Shown here piece after piece: positions 18,130 to 26,276 of a stretch of 64,000 nucleotides of DNA. Origin of the DNA: Paramicrobacterium chengjingii (lineage in GTDB: Bacteria > Actinomycetota > Actinomycetes > Actinomycetales > Microbacteriaceae); the NCBI RefSeq assembly GCF_011751765.2, contig NZ_CP061169.1:2542001-2606000 (forward strand). The letters run 5' to 3'. The notes below the pieces were generated by a model. It had not been told where the DNA came from, did not search any database, and worked only from the letters and a program-made list of their open reading frames with translations. The translations under genes and the position numbers were made by a program. Position 1 is the stretch's first letter. The number at the start of each line of letters is the position of its first letter.

Positions 18130-18147
18130 GTAACAGACGTAACAGTG
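18130..18147 (-). promoter_or_regulatory. Candidate MtrA-type direct repeat upstream of the M23 gene
   Basis: GTAACAGAC directly followed by GTAACAGTG gives two GTAAC half-sites 9 bp apart, 27-44 bp before the peptidase start codon. MtrA sites in Corynebacterium glutamicum and Streptomyces are described as GTAAC-containing direct repeats, and murein hydrolase genes are known MtrA targets. The match is by eye. Confidence 0.45.
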
Positions 18148-18365
18148 TTAACACTATTCCCAAGAATCCACCAATGAGCGCGAGAAATCAAGGTTTCCGA
18201 ACGCGACCGCACCGTGAATCTAACCGCCGAAGTGGCCGAAACGCGCGACATTTGAGGCTCGTCGCCAGATCGGCGCGCCCGGGCTGTTGCGAAATTTGTG
18301 AATCGGCATTGTTGCCCATATGCTTTTACGTCGGTAGGCAAAGCAACTCCTCGGAGTGGTTTTGA

Positions 18366-18438
18366 GGCCCCATCGTTTAGCGGCCTAGGACGCCGCCCTT
18401 TCACGGCGGTAGCACGGGTTCGAATCCCGTTGGGGTCA
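18366..18438 (+). tRNA. tRNA-Glu (anticodon TTC)
   Basis: A 73-nt cloverleaf. The acceptor stem GGCCCCA pairs with TGGGGTC (one G-T pair), the anticodon loop is CCTTTCACG with TTC, and the T loop is GGTTCGAATCC. The discriminator is A and CCA is not encoded. It is the first of three clustered tRNA genes. Confidence 0.96.
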
Positions 18439-18486
18439 CGAGCACTGCTGAACGTGCTCTACAATTGAAAAGCGAAATCAAAGTTT

Positions 18487-18560
18487 GGCCCTGTGGCGCA
18501 GTTGGTTAGCGCGCCGCCCTGTCACGGCGGAGGTCGCCGGTTCAAGTCCGGTCAGGGTCG
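18487..18560 (+). tRNA. tRNA-Asp (anticodon GTC)
   Basis: A 74-nt cloverleaf with acceptor stem GGCCCTG/CAGGGTC, anticodon stem GCCGCCC...GGCGG enclosing GTC, and T loop GGTTCAAGTCC. The discriminator is G, as usual for tRNA-Asp. It is followed 6 bp later by a strong terminator. Confidence 0.96.
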
Positions 18561-18566
18561 CTGGTG

Positions 18567-18594
18567 AAAAACCCCTTCGAAAGGAGGGGTTTTT
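18567..18594 (+). terminator. Intrinsic terminator after tRNA-Asp
   Basis: A 12-bp stem (AAAAACCCCTTC with GGAGGGGTTTTT, one G-T pair) is closed by a GAAA tetraloop and ends in a T run. It closes the Glu-Asp tRNA transcript. Confidence 0.92.
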
Positions 18595-18622
18595 CTCCCT
18601 TATGTGGCACATGTGCTGCATT

Positions 18623-18695
18623 GGCTCTGTAGCTCAGTTGGTAGAGCGTTCGACTGAAAATCGAAAGGTCACCGGATCGATGCCGGTCGGAGCCA
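18623..18695 (+). tRNA. tRNA-Phe (anticodon GAA)
   Basis: A 73-nt cloverleaf with acceptor stem GGCTCTG/CGGAGCC, D arm GCTCAGTTGGTAGAGC and anticodon loop ACTGAAAAT with GAA. The T-loop sequence is GGATCGATGCC. The discriminator is A. It lies after the tRNA-Asp terminator, so it probably has its own promoter. Confidence 0.95.
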
Positions 18696-18697
18696 CT

Positions 18698-18733
18698 GAA
18701 ACCCTCACCTAGCTTCTACATGGTGGGGGTTTC
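18698..18733 (+). terminator. Terminator hairpin after tRNA-Phe
   Basis: GAAACCCTCACC (18698-18709) pairs with GGTGGGGGTTTC (18722-18733) with one mismatch or bulge, three bases after the tRNA. The arm is followed by TTCGTTTC. Confidence 0.8.
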
Positions 18734-18855
18734 TTCGTTTCTCCGAACGGATCAGGCTCACAAGGCCGCTTTGCGCGGAGCCAGACGGCGTGGCATCAGG
18801 TGAGCGGTCGCACACACACTCTTCCTCGACGTATTCTGAAAAACGGATGCACGGT

Positions 18856-18893
18856 GGTCGATTAGCTGCGTGCAGGTCGATTAGCTGCGTGCA
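18856..18893. repeat. Perfect tandem duplication of 19 bp
   Basis: GGTCGATTAGCTGCGTGCA occurs twice without a spacer (18856-18874 and 18875-18893). It is non-coding and lies between the tRNA-Phe terminator and the small leftward gene. It looks like a recent replication slip. Confidence 0.9.
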
Positions 18894-18939
18894 TGCACGT
18901 GACGATTCCGGATGCTGCTCGGCGGGCACGCTTCAGATC

Positions 18940-19179
18940 TCAGCATCCGGTGTTCGCCCGCGGTCCGTCGCTGTCGCGCGCGGCGATCAGCGCGGCTTCC
19001 CGTCCGAGCCGCAACGCCGCTTGGCGAACAGGGTCGACGAGGTCCGCACTCCGGATGTCAGCGACGGTGACCACCCACGGGAAACCATCACCCAGGTACG
19101 CGATCTGCTCGCCAGGCAGGCGGCAGAGAATGCGATCGGCTTTCATCTCGAGTTCCCAACGGGCATTGTCGTTCGTCAT
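18940..19179 (-). CDS. Small hypothetical protein, 79 residues
   Basis: The frame encodes a soluble, mixed-charge protein (MTNDNARWELEMKADRILC at the start, then WVVTVADIRSADLVDPVRQAALRLGREAAL) without signal peptide or membrane segment. A convincing ribosome-binding site (GAAGGATC) precedes the ATG. Amino-acid composition is that of a folded protein rather than an antisense shadow. I do not recognise a family. It stands alone between the tRNA cluster and the exopolysaccharide locus. Confidence 0.6.
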   Translation of the reverse strand: MTNDNARWELEMKADRILCRLPGEQIAYLGDGFPWVVTVADIRSADLVDPVRQAALRLGREAALIAARDSDGPRANTGC

Positions 19180-19398
19180 GATCCTTCAATTTCACTAGGG
19201 AGGGGCATCTGCCTGCGGCTGAGGGGTGTTTCTCGGGCCATGGAGGAGGCTTCACTTCATGAGACGTACTCACGTCTGATTTATGACGGCGCAGCCTTAC
19301 CCACATTCGAGGGTCACCTCTGAACCGCACGCGCGGGCGCGTCACAGTATAGAAACGGACCCACCTCACAAGCAGGCGTAAGGCATCGTGGGATAATA

Positions 19399-19411
19399 TG
19401 AGTAATCCTCA
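19399..19411. promoter_or_regulatory. EPS operator candidate, site 1 (TGAG-TAATC-CTCA)
   Basis: A 13-bp palindrome with half-sites TGAG and CTCA around five bases. It overlaps the end of a TAATAT sequence. It is identical in all 13 bases to site 2, 70 bp downstream. Together the two sites precede the first rightward operon of the exopolysaccharide locus. Confidence 0.75.
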
Positions 19412-19468
19412 CCCTCGCATTGGGGGCATGCACTGACCTTCTCTACTCTCTAGGCTCGCTAATATTAA

Positions 19469-19481
19469 TGAGTAATCCTCA
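19469..19481. promoter_or_regulatory. EPS operator candidate, site 2 (TGAG-TAATC-CTCA)
   Basis: Same 13 bp as site 1, extended to ATGAGTAATCCTCAT, a palindrome apart from its central bases. It lies just downstream of TAATAT (19461-19466), where the transcription start would be expected, and 49 bp before the sugar transferase ATG. Confidence 0.75.
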
Positions 19482-19529
19482 TGTTTAACGTGAGTGGTTC
19501 GATGCTCACGACTGGCGGGGAGACGGACG

Positions 19530-21020
19530 ATGACAGAGGTCAAGCTACGCTTCGGAAGTACATCAGTACTGTCGGAGCTTGCTGGCGCTTTTCGTCACGC
19601 GCGCACCGCAGGAAAGACGTTAGACAAACCGTGGGCACGGCACTATCAGTCGCGTCTCGTCGTTACCGATTCGGTCGTTGTACTCGCTGCGAGCGCGGCA
19701 GCGAACGTCGCAGCGTCGGCGCAGAACTCGAGCCAACTAACAACGTACTCGGTCGCTACGGGCCTCGCCATGAGCACGATCTGGCTGGTCATGCTTGCTG
19801 CACTCCACACTCGCGATCGTCGAATCTTCGGCACTCAGGCCACCGAGTACAGACGTGTCGTCGCAGCCACATCGAGCGCATTCGGTCTCGTGGCGATTCT
19901 CACTGTGCTCTTTGACGTCCCTGGAACGCGCGATTACTTCGTCGTCGCTCTGCCTCTCGGCTTGCTCGCTCTGCTTTTCAACCGCAAGGCCTGGAGAGAG
20001 AGTTTGACTCGTGCAAGAGCTCGCGGCCGATCAATCGCTCGCGCCGTCGTGATCGGCGATCCTGTCGATACGCGATACGTCATCAATCAGATACAACAGC
20101 ACTCTGCTTCTGCGTTCACGATCGTCGGCGCGGTGAACACTGGAGACTCGGCTCGTCACGCAATCGACGGGGTTCCCGTGCTTGGGGGCTACACCGACGT
20201 CGCCGAGGCCGCGCGTACCGTGCAAGCAGACACCGTCATCGTGGCAAGCCAACCTCATGGGGGCGGTGACATAATTCGCAATCTGAGCTGGCAGCTCGAA
20301 GGCACCGCTACCGACCTCGTGCTCGCTTCACGTCTCACCGACGTCGCCGGTCCCCGCATTCACTTCCGTCCCATTGAGGGGCTCCCACTTATACACGTCG
20401 AGATCCCCCAATTCGATGGCGCAAAGCACGTTGCCAAGCGGATCTTCGACGTCACAGCGTCCGCACTCGGCCTCATCGCTGCGCTACCGATCATGGCGGT
20501 TGTTGCGCTCATCATCGAGGTCGATGACCGCGGGCCGGTGCTTTATCGACAGGAGCGAGTGGGGCGTAACGAGACCACATTCACGATGTATAAGTTCCGC
20601 TCGATGGCGGCCGACGCCGAACAGAGACTAGACGAGGTGCGAAAACTCAACGAGGGCAGCGGCGCTCTCTTCAAAATGAAGAACGACCCTCGTGTCACTC
20701 GGGTCGGGCGTTGGATTCGCAAGTACTCGCTCGACGAGCTTCCCCAGCTGTGGAACGTTCTCATCGGGGATATGAGCCTGGTCGGGCCTCGGCCGCCGCT
20801 GCGCAGCGAAGTGGAGACCTACGAAGAGCACGTGCATCGTCGCCTGTACATTAAACCCGGACTCACCGGCATGTGGCAGATCGGCGGCCGCAGTAATTTG
20901 TCTTGGGAAGAGAGCGTCCGCCTCGACCTCTATTACGTCGAGAACTGGTCTCTCGTCGGCGACCTTGTCATCCTATGGCGCACCGTTCGCGTGCTTCTCA
21001 ACCCCATCGGAGCCTACTGA
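19530..21020 (+). CDS. Polyprenyl glycosylphosphotransferase starting exopolysaccharide synthesis
   Basis: A 496-residue membrane enzyme of the WbaP/WcaJ (bacterial sugar transferase) family. It transfers a sugar-1-phosphate from a nucleotide sugar to undecaprenyl phosphate, the first committed step. The N-terminal half has about four membrane helices and a CoA-binding-like domain. The catalytic C-terminal part (about residue 296 on) shows the anchoring helix, then YRQERVGRNETTFTMYKFRSM, DELPQLWNVLIGDMSLVGPRPP and KPGLTGMWQIGGR. ATG at 19530 follows a GGGGAG ribosome-binding site. It leads a five-gene operon and sits behind two operator palindromes. The sugar, possibly glucose or galactose, cannot be read from sequence. 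Confidence 0.95.
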   Translation: MTEVKLRFGSTSVLSELAGAFRHARTAGKTLDKPWARHYQSRLVVTDSVVVLAASAAANVAASAQNSSQLTTYSVATGLAMSTIWLVMLAALHTRDRRIFGTQATEYRRVVAATSSAFGLVAILTVLFDVPGTRDYFVVALPLGLLALLFNRKAWRESLTRARARGRSIARAVVIGDPVDTRYVINQIQQHSASAFTIVGAVNTGDSARHAIDGVPVLGGYTDVAEAARTVQADTVIVASQPHGGGDIIRNLSWQLEGTATDLVLASRLTDVAGPRIHFRPIEGLPLIHVEIPQFDGAKHVAKRIFDVTASALGLIAALPIMAVVALIIEVDDRGPVLYRQERVGRNETTFTMYKFRSMAADAEQRLDEVRKLNEGSGALFKMKNDPRVTRVGRWIRKYSLDELPQLWNVLIGDMSLVGPRPPLRSEVETYEEHVHRRLYIKPGLTGMWQIGGRSNLSWEESVRLDLYYVENWSLVGDLVILWRTVRVLLNPIGAY

Positions 21021-21493
21021 TGGCATCACAACACCAACGCGTCGGCTATGCGCCGGGCGCATTCGACCTCTTCCACATCGGCCACCTCAACATTCTTCGG
21101 CACGCTCGAAGCAAGTGTGACTATCTGATTGCGGGTGTCGTCTCCGACGAAATGCTCCGCGAGGTCAAGGGAATCGAGCCCGTCATTCCCCTCGTCGAAC
21201 GGTTGGAAATAATTCGGAGCCTGAAATTCGTCGATGAGGCAGTTGTCGAGCCGGTACCGGACAAGCTCGACATGTGGCGGATGCTTCGGTTCAACGTGCT
21301 TTTCAAAGGTGACGATTGGAAGGACACCGTCAAAGGGATCCAGCTTGAGAACGAGTTCGAAATGGTCGGCGTCGACATTGAGTACTTCCCTTACACCGTA
21401 TCGACATCGAGCACAAAGCTTCGGAGTGCTCTCGACGCCATCACTCGTTCATCGGCGCCAACAGATGCGCCATCTGATTTCAGCCGTTCCTAG
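21020..21493 (+). CDS. TagD-like cytidylyltransferase family protein
   Basis: A 157-residue nucleotidyltransferase. Residues 12-23 (GAFDLFHIGHLN) contain the HxGH nucleotide-binding motif, and the C-terminal STSSTKLR matches the second ATP/CTP-binding motif of the family. Nearest characterised relatives are glycerol-3-phosphate cytidylyltransferases, which form CDP-glycerol from CTP. The alcohol phosphate used here is not certain. Its ATG overlaps the preceding stop by one base (TGATG), so it is coupled to the sugar transferase. A CDP-alcohol phosphotransferase at 31.3 kb could use its product. Confidence 0.88.
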   Translation: MASQHQRVGYAPGAFDLFHIGHLNILRHARSKCDYLIAGVVSDEMLREVKGIEPVIPLVERLEIIRSLKFVDEAVVEPVPDKLDMWRMLRFNVLFKGDDWKDTVKGIQLENEFEMVGVDIEYFPYTVSTSSTKLRSALDAITRSSAPTDAPSDFSRS

Positions 21494-21505
21494 GGAGACA
21501 ACGAC

Positions 21506-22624
21506 ATGAAAACCGCGCTTATCACGGGAGTCACAGGACAGGACGGTTCATATCTTGCCGAGTTCCTTTTGGAGAAGGGATACGACGTGCACGGCATCAA
21601 ACGCCGTTCCTCGTCGCTGAACACCTCGCGCGTCGACCACATCTACGAAGATCCTCACGAGCTCGATTCACGCTTCCACCTTCACTACGGAGACCTCACT
21701 GATGGCACGAGCTTGACCAGGATCATCCAAGAAGTGCGACCAGACGAGATCTACAATCTTGGGGCCCAGTCGCACGTGGCCGTCAGCTTCAACCAGCCCG
21801 AGTACACCGCAGACGCCGACGCCCTCGGAACCCTCAGAATTCTTGAGTCGATTCGAATCCTCGGGATGACGGACGACGTGCGTTTTTATCAGGCTTCGAC
21901 AAGCGAACTCTTCGGGCTTGTGCAGACGATCCCGCAAACGGAGAACACCCCGTTCTACCCTCGTTCTCCGTATGCGGTGGCGAAGCTCTACGCATACTGG
22001 ATTACGGTGAACTACCGCGAATCCTACGGAATCTACACCTGTAACGGCATCCTCTTCAACCACGAATCGCCACGACGCGGCGAAACCTTCGTCACCAGGA
22101 AGATCACACGCGGGCTCTCCCAGATCGCACTCGGTCTCGAGTCGTGTCTCTACTTGGGAAACATGGATTCCCTGCGGGACTGGGGGCATGCCAAAGACTA
22201 CGTGCGGCTTCAGTGGATGATGCTTCAGCAGGACAAGCCTCAGGACTTCGTCATCGCGACCGGTGAACAATATTCCGTGCGCCAATTCGTCGAATGGTCC
22301 GCGGCAGCGATGGGTGTCACACTGGCATTCCGTGGAACGGGACTGGATGAAGTCGGCGTAGTCGAAGCCGTGGAAGGTGAGGCAGCTGCTGCGCTGAAGC
22401 CGGGCGATGTGATCGTGCGCGTCGATCCACGCTACTTCCGGCCAGCAGAGGTAGAGAGCCTGCTCGGCGACGCGACAAAGGCAAAGTTCCATCTCGACTG
22501 GGCCCCCGAGATCGGTGTCAAGGAGCTGGTGTCCGAGATGGTCGCCACCGACCTCGATGCCGCGCGCCAACACGCTCTTCTGCGGCAGCACGGTTTCACC
22601 GTTCCTGTCGTCTTGGAGTCGTGA
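21506..22624 (+). CDS. gmd: GDP-mannose 4,6-dehydratase
   Basis: A 372-residue extended SDR enzyme converting GDP-D-mannose to GDP-4-keto-6-deoxymannose. The NADP-binding [13 protein letters not shown] lies at residues 8-20, followed by the GMD-typical [15 protein letters not shown]. The catalytic region is STSELFG with Tyr and Lys in [12 protein letters not shown] (near residue 155), and [16 protein letters not shown] follows. A good ribosome-binding site (TAGGGAG) precedes the ATG. It is directly followed by the GDP-fucose synthase gene, so the polymer probably contains fucose or a related 6-deoxyhexose. Confidence 0.97.
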   Translation: MKTALITGVTGQDGSYLAEFLLEKGYDVHGIKRRSSSLNTSRVDHIYEDPHELDSRFHLHYGDLTDGTSLTRIIQEVRPDEIYNLGAQSHVAVSFNQPEYTADADALGTLRILESIRILGMTDDVRFYQASTSELFGLVQTIPQTENTPFYPRSPYAVAKLYAYWITVNYRESYGIYTCNGILFNHESPRRGETFVTRKITRGLSQIALGLESCLYLGNMDSLRDWGHAKDYVRLQWMMLQQDKPQDFVIATGEQYSVRQFVEWSAAAMGVTLAFRGTGLDEVGVVEAVEGEAAAALKPGDVIVRVDPRYFRPAEVESLLGDATKAKFHLDWAPEIGVKELVSEMVATDLDAARQHALLRQHGFTVPVVLES

Positions 22625-22626
22625 GC

Positions 22627-23589
22627 ATGCGTGAAAAGGTATTCATCGCTGGCCATAGAGGAATGGTTGGATCGGCCCTTGTCCGACGTCTCGCGCGGGA
22701 ACCCGTGGAGATTGTCACCGCCACTCGCGAGCAGCTCGATCTGACTGACCCCGCCCAGACCCAGAAATTTTTCGCAGCACGAAACATCACGCAGGTTTAC
22801 CTTGCCGCGGCGAAAGTCGGCGGCATCCACGCAAACAACACCTGGCCTGCAGACTTTATTCTCGACAATCTGCGCATTCAGAACGGAGTGATCGCCGGTG
22901 CCCATGCAGCGAGAGTGCAGAAGCTCCTGTTTTTGGGATCGAGCTGCATCTATCCACGCGACGCCGAACAGCCCATTGCTGAAGCCAGCCTGCTCGACGG
23001 CCATCTTGAAGTGACCAACGAACCATACGCCGTTGCGAAGATCGCGGGCATCAAGCTCTGCGAAAGCGTAAACCGGCAGTACGGAACCGACTTTCGCAGC
23101 GTCATGCCAACCAATTTGTATGGCCCGGGAGACAACTTCGATCGCGAATCAAGTCACGTTCTCCCCTCTCTGCTGCGGAAGTTTCATGAGGCGGTGCAGA
23201 GCGGCTCGCCCGTCGTCGATGTCTGGGGAACAGGAACACCCCGACGCGAATTCATGCACGTCGACGATCTCGCGGACGCATGCGTTCACGTGATGGCCGT
23301 GCCGAAGGATTGGTTTGACGCCGTCGTCCCTCCTCAGCGGTCCCACATCAATGTCGGCACAGGAGAGGACATCTCGATCCAGGGTCTGGCCCAGCTCATC
23401 GCCGACGTCACGGGATTCAGCGGCAGCATCCGCTTCGACGATTCGAAGCCTGACGGCACGCCGCGCAAGCTGCTCGACATTCACCTCCTCCGATCGCTTG
23501 GCTGGTCACCGCACATCGCCCTTCCTGACGGAATCCGATCGACATTCAACTGGTTTGCCACAACGAATGGGGCATACCGTGGCCGCTAG
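22627..23589 (+). CDS. fcl: GDP-L-fucose synthase
   Basis: A 320-residue SDR epimerase/reductase that turns GDP-4-keto-6-deoxymannose into GDP-L-fucose. Visible are AGHRGMVGSALVRRL (NADP site), the LAAAKVGGIHANNTWPADF stretch typical of WcaG/Fcl, LGSSCIYPRDAEQPI, and Tyr-x3-Lys in YAVAKIAGIK near residue 134. Two starts compete: GTG at 22621 overlaps the gmd stop (GTGA), while ATG at 22627 is nine bases after GGAG. I chose the ATG. It completes the GDP-fucose pair. Confidence 0.96.
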   Translation: MREKVFIAGHRGMVGSALVRRLAREPVEIVTATREQLDLTDPAQTQKFFAARNITQVYLAAAKVGGIHANNTWPADFILDNLRIQNGVIAGAHAARVQKLLFLGSSCIYPRDAEQPIAEASLLDGHLEVTNEPYAVAKIAGIKLCESVNRQYGTDFRSVMPTNLYGPGDNFDRESSHVLPSLLRKFHEAVQSGSPVVDVWGTGTPRREFMHVDDLADACVHVMAVPKDWFDAVVPPQRSHINVGTGEDISIQGLAQLIADVTGFSGSIRFDDSKPDGTPRKLLDIHLLRSLGWSPHIALPDGIRSTFNWFATTNGAYRGR

Positions 23590-24835
23590 ACATGCAACAC
23601 GCATCACCGTTGTCGGGCTGAACTATGCCCCCGAACCGACCGGTATCGCCCCGTACACGACAGGAATCTGCGAGGCGCTCAGCGCTCGGGGCCATGATGT
23701 GACAGCAGTGACCGGACTCCCCCACTACCCCCAGTGGAAGATTCAGGGATCCGAACCTCGCACCGAAGTCCGAAACGGCGTCGCACTGCGCCGTGTCCGT
23801 CATTACGTTCCCAAGCGACCATTCGGTCTGCGCCGCGTACGGCTCGAAGTGTCTTTCGGCATCCGTTCGCTGTTTCGCTCATGGAACAAACCGGAATCTC
23901 TTGTTTTCGTCTCCCCTGCACTCCTCTCGACATTGATCGGCACCATCAAGGCGCGCGTCCTGGGAATTTCGTATTCTGTCTGGGTTCAAGACATCTACTC
24001 GCTCGGAATCAAACAGGTGTCGACATCACGCCTGGCGCAGCTGCTCTCTCGCGTCGAACGGTCCGTACTGAAGAATGCAGACCAGGTTGTCGTCATCCAC
24101 GACAGGTTCCGCCGTTATATCTCGACAGAGCTCGACGTTCCGCATTCTCGCATTCGAGTTGTGCGCAACTGGAGCCACGTGGCGCCACAGGTACCAACAA
24201 AGAACGCGACGCGCAGCGTGCGTGAATCGTATGGATGGAAAGACAATGACGTCGTCGTCGTCCATGCAGGAAACATGGGAGCGAAACAGGGTCTCATCAA
24301 CGTCATCGACGCGTCCCGCATTGCAGCCGAACGCGGCTCTGCGGTGCGATTCGCCTTCGTGGGCGATGGAAACATGCGGGAAATGCTCGAGCAGGATGCC
24401 GTTGGCGTCAACGTGCAGTTCATAGATCCGCTTCCCGTTGAACAGTTCGACACGCTTCTCGCCTCCGCGGACGTTCTCCTCGTCAGCGAAGTTCCAGGGC
24501 TCACAGAGATGTCGGTGCCAAGCAAGCTCACGACATATTTCGCCACAGGAGTTCCTGTGTTGGCGAGTGTGTCAGCGTCGAGCGTGACAGCAGATGAGAT
24601 GGTTGCTGCCGGAGCAGGTCCGCGAGTGGACCCTGACGATCCGAAAGCACTCGTCGATGCCGCCGAGTGGCTTGCCCGCACTGATACGGATGCACGTGCG
24701 CGCTTTGGACTCTCAGCTCAGCGATACTGCCGATCTGTGCTCTCGGACCACACGGCAATCGACAGCTTGGAGAACCTGCTGATCTCGTCGCGCACCCCAG
24801 GCAATCCAGCCATCGGAATTCCCGTCACTCGATGA
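23579..24835 (+). CDS. GT4 glycosyltransferase, WcaI-like
   Basis: A 418-residue GT-B glycosyltransferase. The N-terminal domain begins ITVVGLNYAPEPTGIAPYTTGI, typical of WcaI-type enzymes that add fucose or another sugar to lipid-linked intermediates. VWVQDIYSLGIKQV and the C-terminal VVHAGNMGAKQGL, then LLVSEVPGLTEMSVPSKL with the ExxxxxPSK nucleotide-sugar site, complete the fold. GTG at 23579 has GGGG eight bases upstream; ATG at 23567 is in frame but lacks one. The gene overlaps the end of fcl by 11 bp and its own 3' end overlaps the convergent GDPD gene by 11 bp. Confidence 0.9.
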   Translation: MAARHATRITVVGLNYAPEPTGIAPYTTGICEALSARGHDVTAVTGLPHYPQWKIQGSEPRTEVRNGVALRRVRHYVPKRPFGLRRVRLEVSFGIRSLFRSWNKPESLVFVSPALLSTLIGTIKARVLGISYSVWVQDIYSLGIKQVSTSRLAQLLSRVERSVLKNADQVVVIHDRFRRYISTELDVPHSRIRVVRNWSHVAPQVPTKNATRSVRESYGWKDNDVVVVHAGNMGAKQGLINVIDASRIAAERGSAVRFAFVGDGNMREMLEQDAVGVNVQFIDPLPVEQFDTLLASADVLLVSEVPGLTEMSVPSKLTTYFATGVPVLASVSASSVTADEMVAAGAGPRVDPDDPKALVDAAEWLARTDTDARARFGLSAQRYCRSVLSDHTAIDSLENLLISSRTPGNPAIGIPVTR

Positions 24836-26273
24836 GAATCTCGCTAAACGCCGCAGGCTCGCTCGTGGGATAGTTCTTGCACAAGGCGATGTAGCCCCCT
24901 CGATGCGCCGTGTCGTTCGCCGACACCTCCGACGAAAGATCCGCGTCTCGGCTGACTCTCACGTCAGTTGGCGACACACGCACGACGAGAGTAATCCCCT
25001 GGCCGGCCACGGGCGGCGAGGTCGATCGAACACCAAGTGACGTTCCGTTGTCTTCGCCCGCTGACCGCAAAATGAGCTCGAGAGATCCGTTTGCGCGCAA
25101 CAGCGCATGATAGCCGGAAGTCTCACTTGGCACGCCGATGCGGTAGGGGGCATCCGATTCGAGACAGAAGGCGATACCCGCCGCTGCCGAACCATCGGGT
25201 ACCGCGTCTGGCCATTGTATTTTCAATGACACAACGTATGTCGTGCTTGCGACGGGTGACAGAGAGCCCATCCCGTAGCTCTGAATCTCGTCCTTGTCGA
25301 GAGTGACAGATGCATCCTTTTCGCTCAGTGTCGGTTGGTGCGACCAACCGTTGTCGACAGACCACGGCAGGTCCCCGGCAGCTCGGAGCCCAGACGAGTA
25401 CGAGTCTTTCGTCGCTCGCGGCTTCTGCGACATGACATAGGGAATGTTTGAACACATCATGCCCTGCACTCCGAGCGTCGCAAGATGATCGCGAAGAGAC
25501 CGACGGTGAACCTCCCACACGATCACAGGGATTCCGGTTTCCACGGCCAATCGCACAATCTCGTCTGGTGCCGAATGATGAATGCCGATCATGTCGAAGT
25601 GCTCGCTCAACTCGTCGATGCGCTCGTGGATCTCGCTGGTGAAGTAGCCCCAGGTCGTGTACCCGCGTTCAGAGGCCTGGGTGACTTGCCTACCGGCCGC
25701 CCATTGCTTCCAGACGAAATGCTTGGCAGCATCCGGGTATGCGTCCATGATGTCGAGGAGGTCGCTTGTGTGCTTCCCTGTCTTGTCTTCGAGGAAGATC
25801 ACGTTGTCGCCCGCGAATGCATCCAGCACCTCGTCAAGCCGGGAGATTGGAACAAGGTCTGCTGCAGGGCCGAGCCACTCGCGTGCATCGTTGCTGAACT
25901 GGCTGACCTCATTCCATGTCAGCTGTTCGATTTCGGCATCGGTACCGGTGAGCCTTTTGAGATTCGAGTCGTGCTGGCAAACGAAGACACCATCCCGCGT
26001 GCGATTCACCGACACTTCAATAGCGTGAGCCCCGGCCTCAAGAGAACGCCCATAAGCCAACGCCGTGTGCTCGGTCCAGTTGTCTCCCGAACCCCTGTGC
26101 GCCACATAGAACGGCGTCAGCTTCTTCAGTTGATCGATGCTGCGCACCGGCCTCGCTCCGGCGGAGGAGCTCGTAGTAGGCGATGACGGGGCTGGAGAGT
26201 TGCAGCCAGCAAGAACCACGAGCGAGGCACTCCCGATGAGGAAGTGCCTCCGGTCCAGCCCTCTCGGCGACAT
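24825..26273 (-). CDS. Glycerophosphodiester phosphodiesterase lipoprotein
   Basis: A 482-residue exported protein. A twin-arginine-like RRHFLIG and the lipobox LAGC at residues 20-23 mark it as a lipoprotein, possibly Tat-exported. The GDPD domain has AHRGSGDNWTEHT near residue 58, AIEVSVNRTRDG, and QHDSNLKRLTG near residue 100; EDKTGKHTSD follows. In most GDPDs the residue pair EvDV carries the metal ligands, and here E and V/S occupy those places. The last 180 residues form a separate beta-rich domain resembling a carbohydrate-binding fold. It starts 3 bp after the giant LamG protein gene and is surely co-transcribed. Substrates could be teichoic-acid-like phosphodiesters. Confidence 0.85.
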   Translation of the reverse strand: MSPRGLDRRHFLIGSASLVVLAGCNSPAPSSPTTSSSAGARPVRSIDQLKKLTPFYVAHRGSGDNWTEHTALAYGRSLEAGAHAIEVSVNRTRDGVFVCQHDSNLKRLTGTDAEIEQLTWNEVSQFSNDAREWLGPAADLVPISRLDEVLDAFAGDNVIFLEDKTGKHTSDLLDIMDAYPDAAKHFVWKQWAAGRQVTQASERGYTTWGYFTSEIHERIDELSEHFDMIGIHHSAPDEIVRLAVETGIPVIVWEVHRRSLRDHLATLGVQGMMCSNIPYVMSQKPRATKDSYSSGLRAAGDLPWSVDNGWSHQPTLSEKDASVTLDKDEIQSYGMGSLSPVASTTYVVSLKIQWPDAVPDGSAAAGIAFCLESDAPYRIGVPSETSGYHALLRANGSLELILRSAGEDNGTSLGVRSTSPPVAGQGITLVVRVSPTDVRVSRDADLSSEVSANDTAHRGGYIALCKNYPTSEPAAFSEILIE

Positions 26274-26276
26274 GCC

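Larger units (their letters stand above)
19180..19529. other. 350-bp non-coding leader of the exopolysaccharide locus
   Basis: No frame here has a family match or a good start. The right half is AT-rich compared with its surroundings and holds two copies of the TGAG-N5-CTCA palindrome (19399 and 19469), each next to a TAATAT sequence that could be a -10 element (19394-19399 and 19461-19466). The first copy is 131 bp and the second 61 bp from the start of the sugar transferase gene. Confidence 0.7.
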
